NCBI RefSeq assembly: GCF_010020825.1
Contig: NZ_JAACJE010000001.1
Location: 2,232,001-2,296,000 of the forward strand
Length of the DNA: 64,000 nt
DNA from: Acidovorax sp. 210-6
Lineage (GTDB): Bacteria > Pseudomonadota > Gammaproteobacteria > Burkholderiales > Burkholderiaceae_C
Direction: 5' to 3'
Within the stretch, counting starts at the first letter, position 1. Every line of letters starts with the position of its first letter. The translations under genes and the position numbers were made by a program. Below the pieces are notes generated by a model. That model did not search any database. It was not told the origin of the DNA and saw only the letters and a program-made list of their open reading frames with translations. Positions 48,688 to 56,906 of the stretch are shown here, piece after piece.

Positions 48688-50397
48688 TCAGGATTTTTGC
48701 TTCACGTAACGACCGGGCGCAGGTTCAATGGCCTTGAACTGCGCGCCCTTGCCGTAGGTCTTGGGCGCGGCCACCTGCTTGCCCGCATGGCTGCGCAGCC
48801 AGTCGGACCAGTCGGTCCACCAACTGCCAGGGTGCTCGGTGGCGCCGTCGAGCCAGGCGTCCAGCGTGGCGGGCAGTTTGCCGTCGGCGCGGATCCAGTG
48901 GCTGCGCTTGCCCTTGGCCGGGGGGTTGATGACGCCCGCAATGTGGCCAGAGGCCCCCATCACAAAGCGTTTCTTGCCCGGCAGCACCTGGGTGGAGGCA
49001 TACGCGGCCTTGATGGGCACGATGTGGTCCTCGCGCGAGCCGTAGATGTATGCCGGCAGGCGCACCTGGCCCAGGTCGATCTTCTCGCCGCACACCGTCA
49101 GCGCACCCGGTTTGACGAGCTTGTTCTCCAGGTACATGTTGCGCAGGTACCAGGCATAAAACGGCCCAGGCAGGTTGGTGCTGTCGCTGTTCCAGTAGAG
49201 CAGGTCGAACGGGGGCGGCGTCTCGCCCTTGAGGTAGTTGCCCACCACGTAGTTCCAGACCAGGTCGTTGGGCCGCAGGAAGCTGAAAGTGGACGCCAGC
49301 TCCTGCCCGCGCAGCAGACCACCTTCGCCCATCTGCATTTCGCGGAACTGCACGAAGGCCTCGTCGATGAACACATCGAGGATGCCGGTATCGGTGAAGT
49401 CCAGCAGCGTGGTGAGGAAGGTCGCGCTGGCCACCACGTCCTGCCCACGCGCGGCCAGCACCGCCAGCGCGTTGCCCAGGATGGTGCCGCCCACGCAAAA
49501 GCCCAGGGCGTTGATCTGCGGCGCACCGCTGATCTTGCGCACCACCTCGATGGCCTCGATGGCGCCGTGCTCCACATAGTCGTCCCAGGTCTTTTTTGCC
49601 AGCGATTCGTCGGGGTTGCGCCAGCTCACCACAAAGGTGCGGTGGCCCTGCTCGACGGCGTAGCGGATGAGCGAGTTGTCAGGCTGCAGGTCCAGGATGT
49701 AGAACTTGTTGATGCACGGCGGCACCATCAGGAAAGGCTTTTCAAACACCTTGGCCGTGAGCGGCTTGTATTCGATGAGCTGGAACAGCTCGTTCTCAAA
49801 TACCACCGCGCCCTCGGTGGTGGCCACATTGCGGCCCACCTCGAAAAGGCGCTCGTCGGTCATGGACACATGGCCCTGGCGCAGGTCGTGCAGCAGGTTG
49901 GCCATGCCCTGGGCAATGCTCTCGCCCTGGGTGTCCAGCGCTTTCTTCTGCGCCTCGGCATTGAAGACCAGGAAGTTGCTCGGCGCCATGGCGGCGATCC
50001 ACTGCTCCACGGCAAAGCGGATGCGGGCACGGGTCTTGGCGTCGGTCTCCACCGCATCGGCCAAGCCCATGAGCGTGCGTGCGCTCAGCAGGTAGGCCGC
50101 CGCCGTGTAGGCCGCCATGGGGTTGGCGGCCCAGCCGTCTCCCGCAAAACGCTTGTCACTCCCAGGAGCCTGCGGCGCGCCCTGCAGGGCCTGCTGCCAG
50201 AGCTTGCCGGCTTCTTGAACATATTCCTGCTGCAAGGCCTGCAGCTTGTCGTTGGAAAAGCGGATCTCGGGCAACTTGGCTCCCGGTGCAGCGCCTGCCC
50301 CGGTGGGTTGCAGGGTTTGCAAGGCCTGCGCCCAACCCTCGCCCCACATCTTTTGCCATTGCTGAGCGCCTTGCGCCCAGAGCGATTCCTGGTCCAT
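48688..50397 (-). CDS. phaC: Class I poly(3-hydroxybutyrate) synthase
   Basis: 569 residues. The PhaC N-terminal domain is followed by an alpha/beta-hydrolase catalytic domain with the lipase-like box GFCVGGT (catalytic Cys301). The class I features include PPCINKFYILDLQPDNS and SWRNPDES. Catalytic His lies in GASGHIAGVINPP. The ATG at 50397 has AGGAGAC upstream. It polymerises (R)-3-hydroxybutyryl-CoA supplied by PhaA and PhaB. Cupriavidus PhaC is 589 residues, so the length is normal. Confidence 0.97.
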   Translation of the reverse strand: MDQESLWAQGAQQWQKMWGEGWAQALQTLQPTGAGAAPGAKLPEIRFSNDKLQALQQEYVQEAGKLWQQALQGAPQAPGSDKRFAGDGWAANPMAAYTAAAYLLSARTLMGLADAVETDAKTRARIRFAVEQWIAAMAPSNFLVFNAEAQKKALDTQGESIAQGMANLLHDLRQGHVSMTDERLFEVGRNVATTEGAVVFENELFQLIEYKPLTAKVFEKPFLMVPPCINKFYILDLQPDNSLIRYAVEQGHRTFVVSWRNPDESLAKKTWDDYVEHGAIEAIEVVRKISGAPQINALGFCVGGTILGNALAVLAARGQDVVASATFLTTLLDFTDTGILDVFIDEAFVQFREMQMGEGGLLRGQELASTFSFLRPNDLVWNYVVGNYLKGETPPPFDLLYWNSDSTNLPGPFYAWYLRNMYLENKLVKPGALTVCGEKIDLGQVRLPAYIYGSREDHIVPIKAAYASTQVLPGKKRFVMGASGHIAGVINPPAKGKRSHWIRADGKLPATLDAWLDGATEHPGSWWTDWSDWLRSHAGKQVAAPKTYGKGAQFKAIEPAPGRYVKQKS

Positions 50398-50524
50398 GCT
50401 GTCTCCTGGTGCGGTTCCACGGCCCCGCCGTTGCAGGGCCATTGTGCGGATGGTGCAACCCTCACAGGTTGTGCTGGTATGGTAACGCGCCATCGCTTAC
50501 ACCATCTGACAGCTGCTGCAGCCC

Positions 50525-50836
50525 ATGTACCTCGTTCTCATCGCCTGGCTTTACGTGACCCTGATGATGGCCCTGGCAGAGGCCACCAGCCCCACCGGCT
50601 CTGTGTTGGGCGCAGTGGTCACGTTTGTTTTGTACGGGCTGCTGCCCATGGGCATCGTGGGCTACATCCTGGGCACCCCGGCGCGCAAGCGTGCACTGCG
50701 TGCCAAGGCCCTGGCCGAACAGGCTTCTGAACAGGCTCCCGCCGATGCTCCTGCCTCAGCCGAGCCAGATGCAGGCAGCCATGCGCCCGCTGCCGCCCAG
50801 GGCAGCGCTGTCGCGCCGGTGCGAAAAGAACCGTGA
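50525..50836 (+). CDS. Small membrane protein of unknown function
   Basis: 103 residues. Two transmembrane helices (about 3-20 and 28-50) are followed by an Ala-rich cytoplasmic tail (PADAPASAEPDAGSHAPAAA). Not assignable to a named family by eye. Divergent from phaC. Its last 81 coding bases overlap, on the opposite strand, the conserved C-terminus of pgeF, so the low-complexity tail may simply be the cost of reading antisense to pgeF. No clear Shine-Dalgarno. Confidence 0.65.
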   Translation: MYLVLIAWLYVTLMMALAEATSPTGSVLGAVVTFVLYGLLPMGIVGYILGTPARKRALRAKALAEQASEQAPADAPASAEPDAGSHAPAAAQGSAVAPVRKEP

Positions 50837-51610
50837 GCCCTGTGCCACCGTGCACCAGGCGGCGCTGGAATCGTTGCCGTAAATGTGCGCGATGCCCAGC
50901 GCCTGCAGCCGCTGGCGCGCCAGGCCCGCCAGGTCGGCCAGGTACTTGCCCGCACCGTGGGGCTGAAAATACGCCGCCGCCGCTGGGTTGTGTGCGCAGA
51001 ACGCAGCCCGCACTTCGGCCCCCACCTCAAACGCCTGCGGCCCAATGCACGGCCCCAGCCAGGCCAGGGTCTGGCTTGCGCACGCACCAGCGCCCTCGTT
51101 TGCTATTTTTTTGATAGCTGCTTGCGCTTGATAGACGTGCCTTAGAGCCGAAAATCGTTCAAAAACCGCCTCCAGCACCCCCACACCGCCCTGCCCCGCC
51201 AGCCCGCGCCAGCCCGCATGTGCAGCCGCCACCACGGTACCCGCACCGTCGGTCAGCAGCACGGGCAGGCAGTCGGCCACCATGATCGTGCAGGCCAGCC
51301 CAGGCTGCGTGCTCACGCAGGCATCGGCCACCACGCCATCGGCGGTGCCGGGCTCCAGCACCACCACCTGCGTGCCATGCACCTGCTGCAGAAACACGGC
51401 CTGCGCCTGCGGCGTGACGCTTTGCAGCGCCGCCTGCAACACACCCCGGTTGGCGGCCACGGCGTGCGGGTCGTCGCCCACATGGTCGCCCAGGTTCATA
51501 CGGTCGTACGGCGGCTGGCTGTGGCCCCCGGTGCGGGTGGTGCACAGCGCGTGCACATGGGCGGGTGCAGGCCACTGCGGCCGCAACCAGTCGGGGGGAA
51601 AGTGCGTCAT
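50756..51610 (-). CDS. pgeF: Peptidoglycan editing factor / multicopper-type (YfiH, laccase-domain) protein
   Basis: 284 residues of the YfiH/PgeF family, known in E. coli to edit peptidoglycan precursors and in other bacteria reported as a purine nucleoside-acting enzyme. Metal-site motifs are QQVHGTQVV, ADCLPVLL with cysteine, AAHAGWRGL with histidine, and LGPCIGPQAFEVG. The C-terminal RMAACIWL is conserved. The ATG at 51610 is chosen. A full dispersed-repeat copy (51102-51156) is read in frame as a QAQAAIKKIANEG insert. Confidence 0.92.
   Translation of the reverse strand: MTHFPPDWLRPQWPAPAHVHALCTTRTGGHSQPPYDRMNLGDHVGDDPHAVAANRGVLQAALQSVTPQAQAVFLQQVHGTQVVVLEPGTADGVVADACVSTQPGLACTIMVADCLPVLLTDGAGTVVAAAHAGWRGLAGQGGVGVLEAVFERFSALRHVYQAQAAIKKIANEGAGACASQTLAWLGPCIGPQAFEVGAEVRAAFCAHNPAAAAYFQPHGAGKYLADLAGLARQRLQALGIAHIYGNDSSAAWCTVAQGSRFFSHRRDSAALGGSGRMAACIWLG
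51102..51156 (+). repeat. Dispersed repeat inside pgeF
   Basis: GCTATTTTTTTGATAGC then TGCTTGCGCTTGATAG and a terminal AAAATC: nearly identical to the copy at 5584. Inserted in frame in pgeF. Confidence 0.85.
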
Positions 51611-51680
51611 GCGTGCCAGTGTATCGGGGGCATGGCACACTCAAGGGCACTCCCTGGTCCCGCCTGAAATGCCACCCGCC

Positions 51681-52376
51681 ATGAGCTTTGTCTTTGTCCC
51701 GCCCCCCGTACCCAGCGTCCCCGTGCACGGCAGCGCCCAGCGCTTTGCGGTGCACCGCATCTACTGCGTAGGCCGCAACTACGAAGATCACGCCAAGGAG
51801 ATGGGCTTCACCGGCCGCGAGCCACCGTTCTTCTTCCTCAAGCCCGCCGATGCCGTGCTGCCTGTGGACGCCGGCCAGACCGGCCTGCTGCCCTACCCCA
51901 GCCTGACCGCCAACCTGCACCACGAGGTGGAACTGGTGGTGGCCATTGGCCAGGGCGGGCGCGACATCCCCGCCGCGCAGGCGCTGCAGCATGTGTACGG
52001 CTACGCCGTGGGCCTGGACATGACCCGGCGCGATCTGCAGAACGACATGAAGAAGCAAGGCCGCCCCTGGTGCATTGGCAAGGGCTTTGAGCACAGCGCC
52101 CCCATTGGCCCCATCACGCCCGCCACACAGGCAGATGGTGTTGCCAAGGCCGCCATCTGGCTGCAGGTCAATGGCCAGGACCGCCAGCGCAGCAGCACCA
52201 ACAAGCTCATCTGGAACATTGCCGAAACCATTGAGCACCTCTCCCACGCCTGGGAGCTGCAACCCGGCGACCTGATCTACACCGGCACCCCCGAAGGCGT
52301 GGGCGCCGTAGTCAGCGGCGACCTGATCGAGGCGGGCATCGACGGACTGGAAGGCCTGCGCCTGCGCGTGCAATGA
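51681..52376 (+). CDS. Fumarylacetoacetate hydrolase-family protein
   Basis: 231 residues, FAH superfamily. Metal-site motifs are RIYCVGRNYEDHAKEM, FFFLKPADAV, HHEVELVV, and GYAVGLDMTRRD. The late YTGTPEGVG is conserved. Members hydrolyse or decarboxylate 2-oxo acids (fumarylpyruvate, acylpyruvate, oxaloacetate); the exact substrate cannot be read. I take the ATG at 51681, where homology begins; another lies 12 bases upstream. Four-base overlap with the Nudix gene suggests coupling. Confidence 0.9.
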   Translation: MSFVFVPPPVPSVPVHGSAQRFAVHRIYCVGRNYEDHAKEMGFTGREPPFFFLKPADAVLPVDAGQTGLLPYPSLTANLHHEVELVVAIGQGGRDIPAAQALQHVYGYAVGLDMTRRDLQNDMKKQGRPWCIGKGFEHSAPIGPITPATQADGVAKAAIWLQVNGQDRQRSSTNKLIWNIAETIEHLSHAWELQPGDLIYTGTPEGVGAVVSGDLIEAGIDGLEGLRLRVQ

Positions 52377-52945
52377 CCAGCGCCAGCGCCCCCACCGGCT
52401 TTCACAGCCAGATCAAGCACTGCCGCGCCTGCGGTACCGCCGTGGTGTACCGCGTGCCCGACGACGGCGACACCCGCACCCGCGCCATCTGCCCGCAGTG
52501 CCACACCGTGCACTACGAAAACCCGCTCAACGTGGTGGGCACCGTGCCCGCGCTGCCCGACGGCCGCGTGCTGCTGTGCAAGCGCAACATCGAGCCGCGC
52601 TGGGGCAAATGGACCCTGCCCGCAGGCTTTATGGAGCTGAACGAAACCACCGCCCAGGGCGCCGAGCGCGAGACCGACGAAGAAGCCGGAGCCCACATCG
52701 CCATGGGCCCGCTGTTTGCCGTGCTGAACGTGCGCCGCGTGGGCCAGGTCCACCTGTTCTACCGCGCCACGTTGCTGAGCGAGGCCTTCAACCCCGGCTT
52801 CGAAACCCAGGAGGCCCGCCTGTTCACCGAAGCGGAAATCCCCTGGGACGAACTGGCGTTCCGCACCGTGAAGGAAACCCTGCTGCGCTTCTTTGCAGAC
52901 CGCAAGGCGGGGGCGTTTGGCATGCATTGCGTCGATATCGAATAG
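52373..52945 (+). CDS. Nudix hydrolase with N-terminal zinc ribbon
   Basis: 190 residues. The zinc ribbon CRACG...CPQCHTVHYENP (residues about 18-50), typical of NADH-pyrophosphatase-like Nudix proteins, precedes the Nudix box. The box reads GFMELNETTAQGAERETDEEAG in pattern (G-x5-E-x7-RE-x2-EE); I give only its key residues: Gly, Glu, Arg-Glu, Glu-Glu. Cytoplasmic nucleotide diphosphate hydrolase, substrate unknown. Overlaps the FAH gene by four bases and is convergent with the penicillin-binding protein gene. Confidence 0.92.
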   Translation: MTSASAPTGFHSQIKHCRACGTAVVYRVPDDGDTRTRAICPQCHTVHYENPLNVVGTVPALPDGRVLLCKRNIEPRWGKWTLPAGFMELNETTAQGAERETDEEAGAHIAMGPLFAVLNVRRVGQVHLFYRATLLSEAFNPGFETQEARLFTEAEIPWDELAFRTVKETLLRFFADRKAGAFGMHCVDIE

Positions 52946-52963
52946 CGGCGCGGCGCCCCCTCC

Positions 52964-55420
52964 TCAAGGGCGCGTTTCCACAAAGAACGGCGGGTTGCCC
53001 TGCACCGGCCCAGGCACCACCACGCCAGGCTGCACCGGCATGTCCAGCACGATGCCCGGCTGCGGCGCAGGCGCTGCGTCGGGGGCTTCGGGCACGTTGC
53101 CGTAGGAGCCCGGCACAAAAGGCGGCGCCTGGGGCGTGGCGCTCTCCAGCGGCACCAAGGGCGCTTCGGTGATTTCGGGCTGCTGCGCTGCGGTGGGCGG
53201 CGGCGGGGCTGACGCGGTGTCGGGGCTGTCCGGCCCGCCAGTGCGGCGGCCGAACAGGTCGTACACCCAGTTGCGCACACCGGCCACGGCGGTGCCCACC
53301 CAGCTGGACTCTTCCTCGTCGATGAAGCGTTCGCGGGCGTCGATCACCTTCTGCCGCAGCGCCTGCTGGAACACCTCGCCCACCATGGGCAGCGCGCTGT
53401 GCGCGCCCTGGCCCCAGTAGTCGCTGCGCAGGGTGATGCGCCCGTCGTTGAAGCCCACCCACGCACCGGCCACCAGTTGCGGGTGCATCAGGATGAACCA
53501 GCCGTCGGTGTTGTCCTGCGTGGTGCCGGTCTTGCCCGCCACGTCGGCGCTGATGCCGTAGCGGCTGCGGATGGCCACGCCCGTGCCCTTGTCCACCACG
53601 CCGCGCAGGGCGTCGCGCAACTGCTGCGCGGCCGTCAGGCCCAGCACGCGCTCGGGCGCGGCGGGGGCGAAGTCTTCCAGCACCTTGCCGTTCTTGTCCT
53701 CGATGCGCGTGATGACGCGCGGCGCGTGGTAGCTGCCGGCGCTGGCAATGGCGCCGTAGGCCGCCACCATTTCCTTGAGCGTGACCGGGCTGGTGCCCAG
53801 GGCCAGCGAGGGCACCACGTCCAGCTTGGATTCGCGCACGCCCATGGCCCGCGCCAGTTGCGCCACGCGCATGGGGCCCACCTGCTGCATGAGCTGCGCG
53901 GTGATGGTGTTCTTGGAATACGCCAGGCCGTCGCTCAGCGTCATGGGCATGTCGCTCGGCGGCCTGTTGCCGTCCGTGGGGCGCCACACCTGCCTGTTGC
54001 CCAGCGGGATTTCCACGGCGGTGTCCATCAGCGTGTCGGTGGGCAGCAGGCCCTGGTCGAACGCGGCGCCGTACACAAAGGGCTTGAAGGTGGAGCCCGG
54101 CTGGCGGCGCGCGGCCTGCACGTGGTCGAACGGGTCCTGCGCGAAGTCGCGGCTGCCCACCCAGGCGCGCACCTCGCCCGTGCGCGGGTCCATGGCCATG
54201 AAGCCGGCCTGCACGCGCGTCTTCTCTTGCCGCAGCGTGCGCAGGAAAGCCGGGTCGGCCAGCAGGTCCTTCAACGCATCGTCGGGCGCCGCGCCCTTGG
54301 CCACGGCGGCTTCGTAGCGCGCCGATTCGCGCACCAGTTGCCGCACCAGCGGGTTCTTGGGGTTCCAGGCATTGCGCGCGGCCCAGGCCCCGTCGGCCAC
54401 GCCCTGCAGCGCCCTGCCCTGGCGCGCCACGGCCTGGTTGGCCAGCTGCTGCAGGCGGGAATCGATGGTGGTGCGGATCACCAGCCCATCGGCATACAGG
54501 CTGTAGCCGTTGCGGTCGGCCCAGTCGATGAGCTGCTTGCGCAACTGCTGCGCTAGGTGCGGCGCGGGGCCGGCCGTCTCTACCTGCCGCTCGAAGCGGA
54601 TACGCAGCGGGCGCTTGATGAGCGCGGCGTATTCCGCCTCGGCCAGCTTGCCGCGCTTCTTCATCTGCGCCAGCACGGTGTTGCGCCGCGCCTGGGCACG
54701 CTCGGGGTTGAGCACCGGGTTGTAATAGGCCGTGCCCTTGAGCATGCCGATGAGCGTGGCGCTCTCCAGCACGTTGAGCTGGTCGGCCGACTTGTCGAAG
54801 TAGGTGCGCGCCGCCATCTCGATGCCGTAGGCGTTGTAGAGGAAGGGCACGGTGTTCAGGTAGGTCTCCAGGATCTCGTCCTTGGAGTACAGCGCCTCGA
54901 TCTTCAGCGCCGTGATGGCCTCCTTGACCTTGCGCGTGAGCGTGGGCGCCCGGCCAATGTCCTCGGGGTACAGGTTGCGCGCCAACTGCTGCGTGATGGT
55001 GGAGCCGCCCTGCTTGTCGCCCCCCAGCGTGCGCACCAGCGCCGACGCCGTGCGCCGCCAGTCCAGGCCCCAGTGGCCATAGAAGCGGTGGTCCTCGGTG
55101 GCGATCAGCGCGTCCACCACCGGCGGGGCGATCTCGGCAAGCGGCACCCAGGCGCGGTTCACCCAGCGGTACTCGGCCAGCAGCTTGCCATCCGCCGCCA
55201 CCAGTTGCGCCGGCTGCTCCGTCTTGGCCTTGCGAATGTCGCGGATGCCCGGCGTGAAGGGAATCAGCACCAGCACATACAGCAGCAGCGCCAGCCCGGC
55301 CGCCATCAGCGCCCAGAGCAGGCTGTGCAGCGAGAGCAGCTTCTCGGGCCGCTGCAACGCACGCGCCCACACCGGCCGCAGCGCGGCCCAGCGCGTGCGC
55401 AGGAAAGCAGGGAAAGACAT
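52964..55420 (-). CDS. Class A penicillin-binding protein (PBP1a type)
   Basis: 818 residues. A membrane anchor at about 30-58 is followed by a glycosyltransferase family 51 domain (ATEDHRFYGHWGLDW, QGGSTITQQLARNLY). The transpeptidase domain has GSTFKPFVYG with the SxxK serine, the SKN motif (SKNTITAQ) and KTGTTQDNTDGW. The C-terminal 110 residues are Pro-rich. It polymerises and cross-links peptidoglycan at the periplasmic face. The ATG at 55420 is preferred over a TTG at 55435. A dispersed-repeat copy lies directly upstream, in its promoter region. Confidence 0.93.
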   Translation of the reverse strand: MSFPAFLRTRWAALRPVWARALQRPEKLLSLHSLLWALMAAGLALLLYVLVLIPFTPGIRDIRKAKTEQPAQLVAADGKLLAEYRWVNRAWVPLAEIAPPVVDALIATEDHRFYGHWGLDWRRTASALVRTLGGDKQGGSTITQQLARNLYPEDIGRAPTLTRKVKEAITALKIEALYSKDEILETYLNTVPFLYNAYGIEMAARTYFDKSADQLNVLESATLIGMLKGTAYYNPVLNPERAQARRNTVLAQMKKRGKLAEAEYAALIKRPLRIRFERQVETAGPAPHLAQQLRKQLIDWADRNGYSLYADGLVIRTTIDSRLQQLANQAVARQGRALQGVADGAWAARNAWNPKNPLVRQLVRESARYEAAVAKGAAPDDALKDLLADPAFLRTLRQEKTRVQAGFMAMDPRTGEVRAWVGSRDFAQDPFDHVQAARRQPGSTFKPFVYGAAFDQGLLPTDTLMDTAVEIPLGNRQVWRPTDGNRPPSDMPMTLSDGLAYSKNTITAQLMQQVGPMRVAQLARAMGVRESKLDVVPSLALGTSPVTLKEMVAAYGAIASAGSYHAPRVITRIEDKNGKVLEDFAPAAPERVLGLTAAQQLRDALRGVVDKGTGVAIRSRYGISADVAGKTGTTQDNTDGWFILMHPQLVAGAWVGFNDGRITLRSDYWGQGAHSALPMVGEVFQQALRQKVIDARERFIDEEESSWVGTAVAGVRNWVYDLFGRRTGGPDSPDTASAPPPPTAAQQPEITEAPLVPLESATPQAPPFVPGSYGNVPEAPDAAPAPQPGIVLDMPVQPGVVVPGPVQGNPPFFVETRP

Positions 55421-55431
55421 GGGGTTTGGAT

Positions 55432-55482
55432 TCAAAAGTGGCTCAAGCGCTTGATGGGTAAGCGCTAGCAGCTATCAAATTC
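55432..55482 (-). repeat. Dispersed repeat upstream of the class A PBP gene
   Basis: On the minus strand TTTGATAGCTGCTAGCGCTTA, then the inverse TAAGCGC-type arm (AAGCGCTTGAGCC) and AAAAG: a full-length family member with both arms. Confidence 0.8.
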
Positions 55483-55893
55483 GGAGTTTGCAGGCGGAAT
55501 GGATGGCTTGCAGGCCCCTCGCATGGAGGGCGAGAGGTGCGCTGTTATACCGCCAATCGGCGGGAATTGCGGTTTGGGGTTGTAGCTGCCGAGGGCGGTG
55601 TCGGGATGCTTGCTGACGACTGTGCTTTGTGCAGCTTCGATATGTGCTGCATGCGCTACGCAGGGTCGAATCGATGCGAGCTTGCCCGGTGCCCAACACT
55701 CCTATGCACTGCGAAAACATTCTTGGCGACATCGGTACCAATGGTAACAATGGCGTTCATGGACTTTCCCCTCCACAAAACAGGATAATGAACGAGACAT
55801 TTCCATTCCATCACGGCGCATGGTGTGGCGCATCGCGTAACAATTCGCATCACCGAACTGGAAACGCAAAATCATTTCACTCATCAGATAAAT
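55483..55893. other. Gene-poor spacer at the edge of an AT-rich islet
   Basis: Apart from the IS110 remnant I see no gene here. Open frames on both strands are short and unrecognised. Base composition falls noticeably from left to right, from host-like to AT-rich, reaching the two orphan genes. Confidence 0.5.
55656..55760 (-). pseudogene. IS110-family transposase N-terminal remnant
   Basis: Reading from ATG 55760, the first residues include TIGTDVAKNVFAVH, which matches the start of IS110-type DEDD transposases (the IG-D-x-AKxxF-x-VH pattern). The frame then runs out of homology and stops at 55656. Only about 18 residues are recognisable, so this is a scrap of an insertion sequence, not an active element. 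It marks the islet between the PBP gene and ligA as a recombination site. Confidence 0.5.
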
Positions 55894-56220
55894 ATGAAAT
55901 CATTCGCATGGGGGCTATTTTTAAACACGATATTATTTTTTAGCTTGAAAATTCTTGCGTTGGCAAAAATATCGAAACCTATATTTCTCTACATGGAATC
56001 AGGGGGATGGCTCACGAAAATAATGATCACAAATCTCCCCACCCCTGTAATTTCACTAATTACATCCAATAGCAATGATTCCCCAGGAGTAACCCTGTTA
56101 TTACTCGGCGCATTTCTTCAAAATTCGGTCGTAATAATTTTATTAACGTTTTTATTTATCAACACAAATCCAGCAATCAAAATTTCAAATAAATCCACAC
56201 GCAGAGTATCAAACAAATAG
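55894..56220 (+). CDS. Orphan AT-rich small membrane protein
   Basis: 108 residues from ATG 55894 (an upstream ATG at 55825 would add 23). Hydrophobic helices lie at about residues 4-26 and 68-93, with a weaker third segment between them. The tail ends in a basic stretch (SNKSTRRVSNK). Codons are AT-rich (many AAA, ATT, AAT, TTA), unlike the neighbours. No family recognised; probably horizontally acquired. Immediately followed by alternative 7-bp inverted repeats (56229-56256). Confidence 0.55.
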   Translation: MKSFAWGLFLNTILFFSLKILALAKISKPIFLYMESGGWLTKIMITNLPTPVISLITSNSNDSPGVTLLLLGAFLQNSVVIILLTFLFINTNPAIKISNKSTRRVSNK

Positions 56221-56307
56221 CTACAGCACTTACAATCCAGTGCAAAGTGCTTGTAAGCATGCCACAAACAACCCCTTCAACCTTCAAATTTAAAATCAGC
56301 AGAAATC

Positions 56308-56667
56308 ATGAAAAAATCGATCTTTTTTTGCTCAATACTTCTTGCATCCCTCGCCGCACATTCTCAATCTACTGAGCCTGCCAATATGACAACAGAGGAA
56401 GTTCTGGCCTTGATAAAGGGAAAAACCATTCAAACCCAAAACACCCGGTGGGGAAGCGTTCGACTGAATTTTCAAGAGAACGGCATAGTTTGGGCCAGCG
56501 GCAACGGCTTTAATCATAAAGGCGCATGGAAAGTGGAGGAGGGAAAACTGTGCTTGGACGGGCAAAAATTTGATTTTGAAGGATGTGGGGCAATGCGTAA
56601 AGTCGGAGGAGAAATTCAACACCTCTGGCCAAAAGGCGAAGTACATTTCACTCATCAATTACCCTGA
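56308..56667 (+). CDS. Orphan AT-rich small exported protein
   Basis: 119 residues. A signal peptide (KKSIFFCSILLASLAAHSQS) is cleaved near residue 20. The mature part of about 100 residues has a beta-rich look (SVRLNFQENGIVWASG, GAWKVEEGKLCLDG). Two cysteines near the C-terminus (CLDG, GCGAM) could form a disulfide. Not recognised as a named family. Same strand and composition as the preceding membrane-protein gene, 87 bp away, so the two probably arrived together. Confidence 0.65.
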   Translation: MKKSIFFCSILLASLAAHSQSTEPANMTTEEVLALIKGKTIQTQNTRWGSVRLNFQENGIVWASGNGFNHKGAWKVEEGKLCLDGQKFDFEGCGAMRKVGGEIQHLWPKGEVHFTHQLP

Positions 56668-56906
56668 TCCATGGAATATGGACCGCCCTACAACAGCAAG
56701 CGCCTGATCTGTTGGAGACCCGCGAGGGAAAACACCCGCAGTCGTATCTCCGACATCTGTTGAAAACTCTGTGGTGGTCCATCCGCAATCGAATCCGCGC
56801 CTCTGCATCACCAAGTGTTGCAGGAGGCTGCGGATCCGCCGGAAGAGCTTTCTGCGCAACGCGACCCGGCTGGCTGTGATAGCCAGTCCAATCCGGCGCA
56901 CTGGCA

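Noticed and set aside
56668-56906. Possible gene or IS remnant between the exported orphan protein and the patatin gene
   Set aside because: Short frames on both strands have no recognisable motif. I see nothing that supports a gene here.
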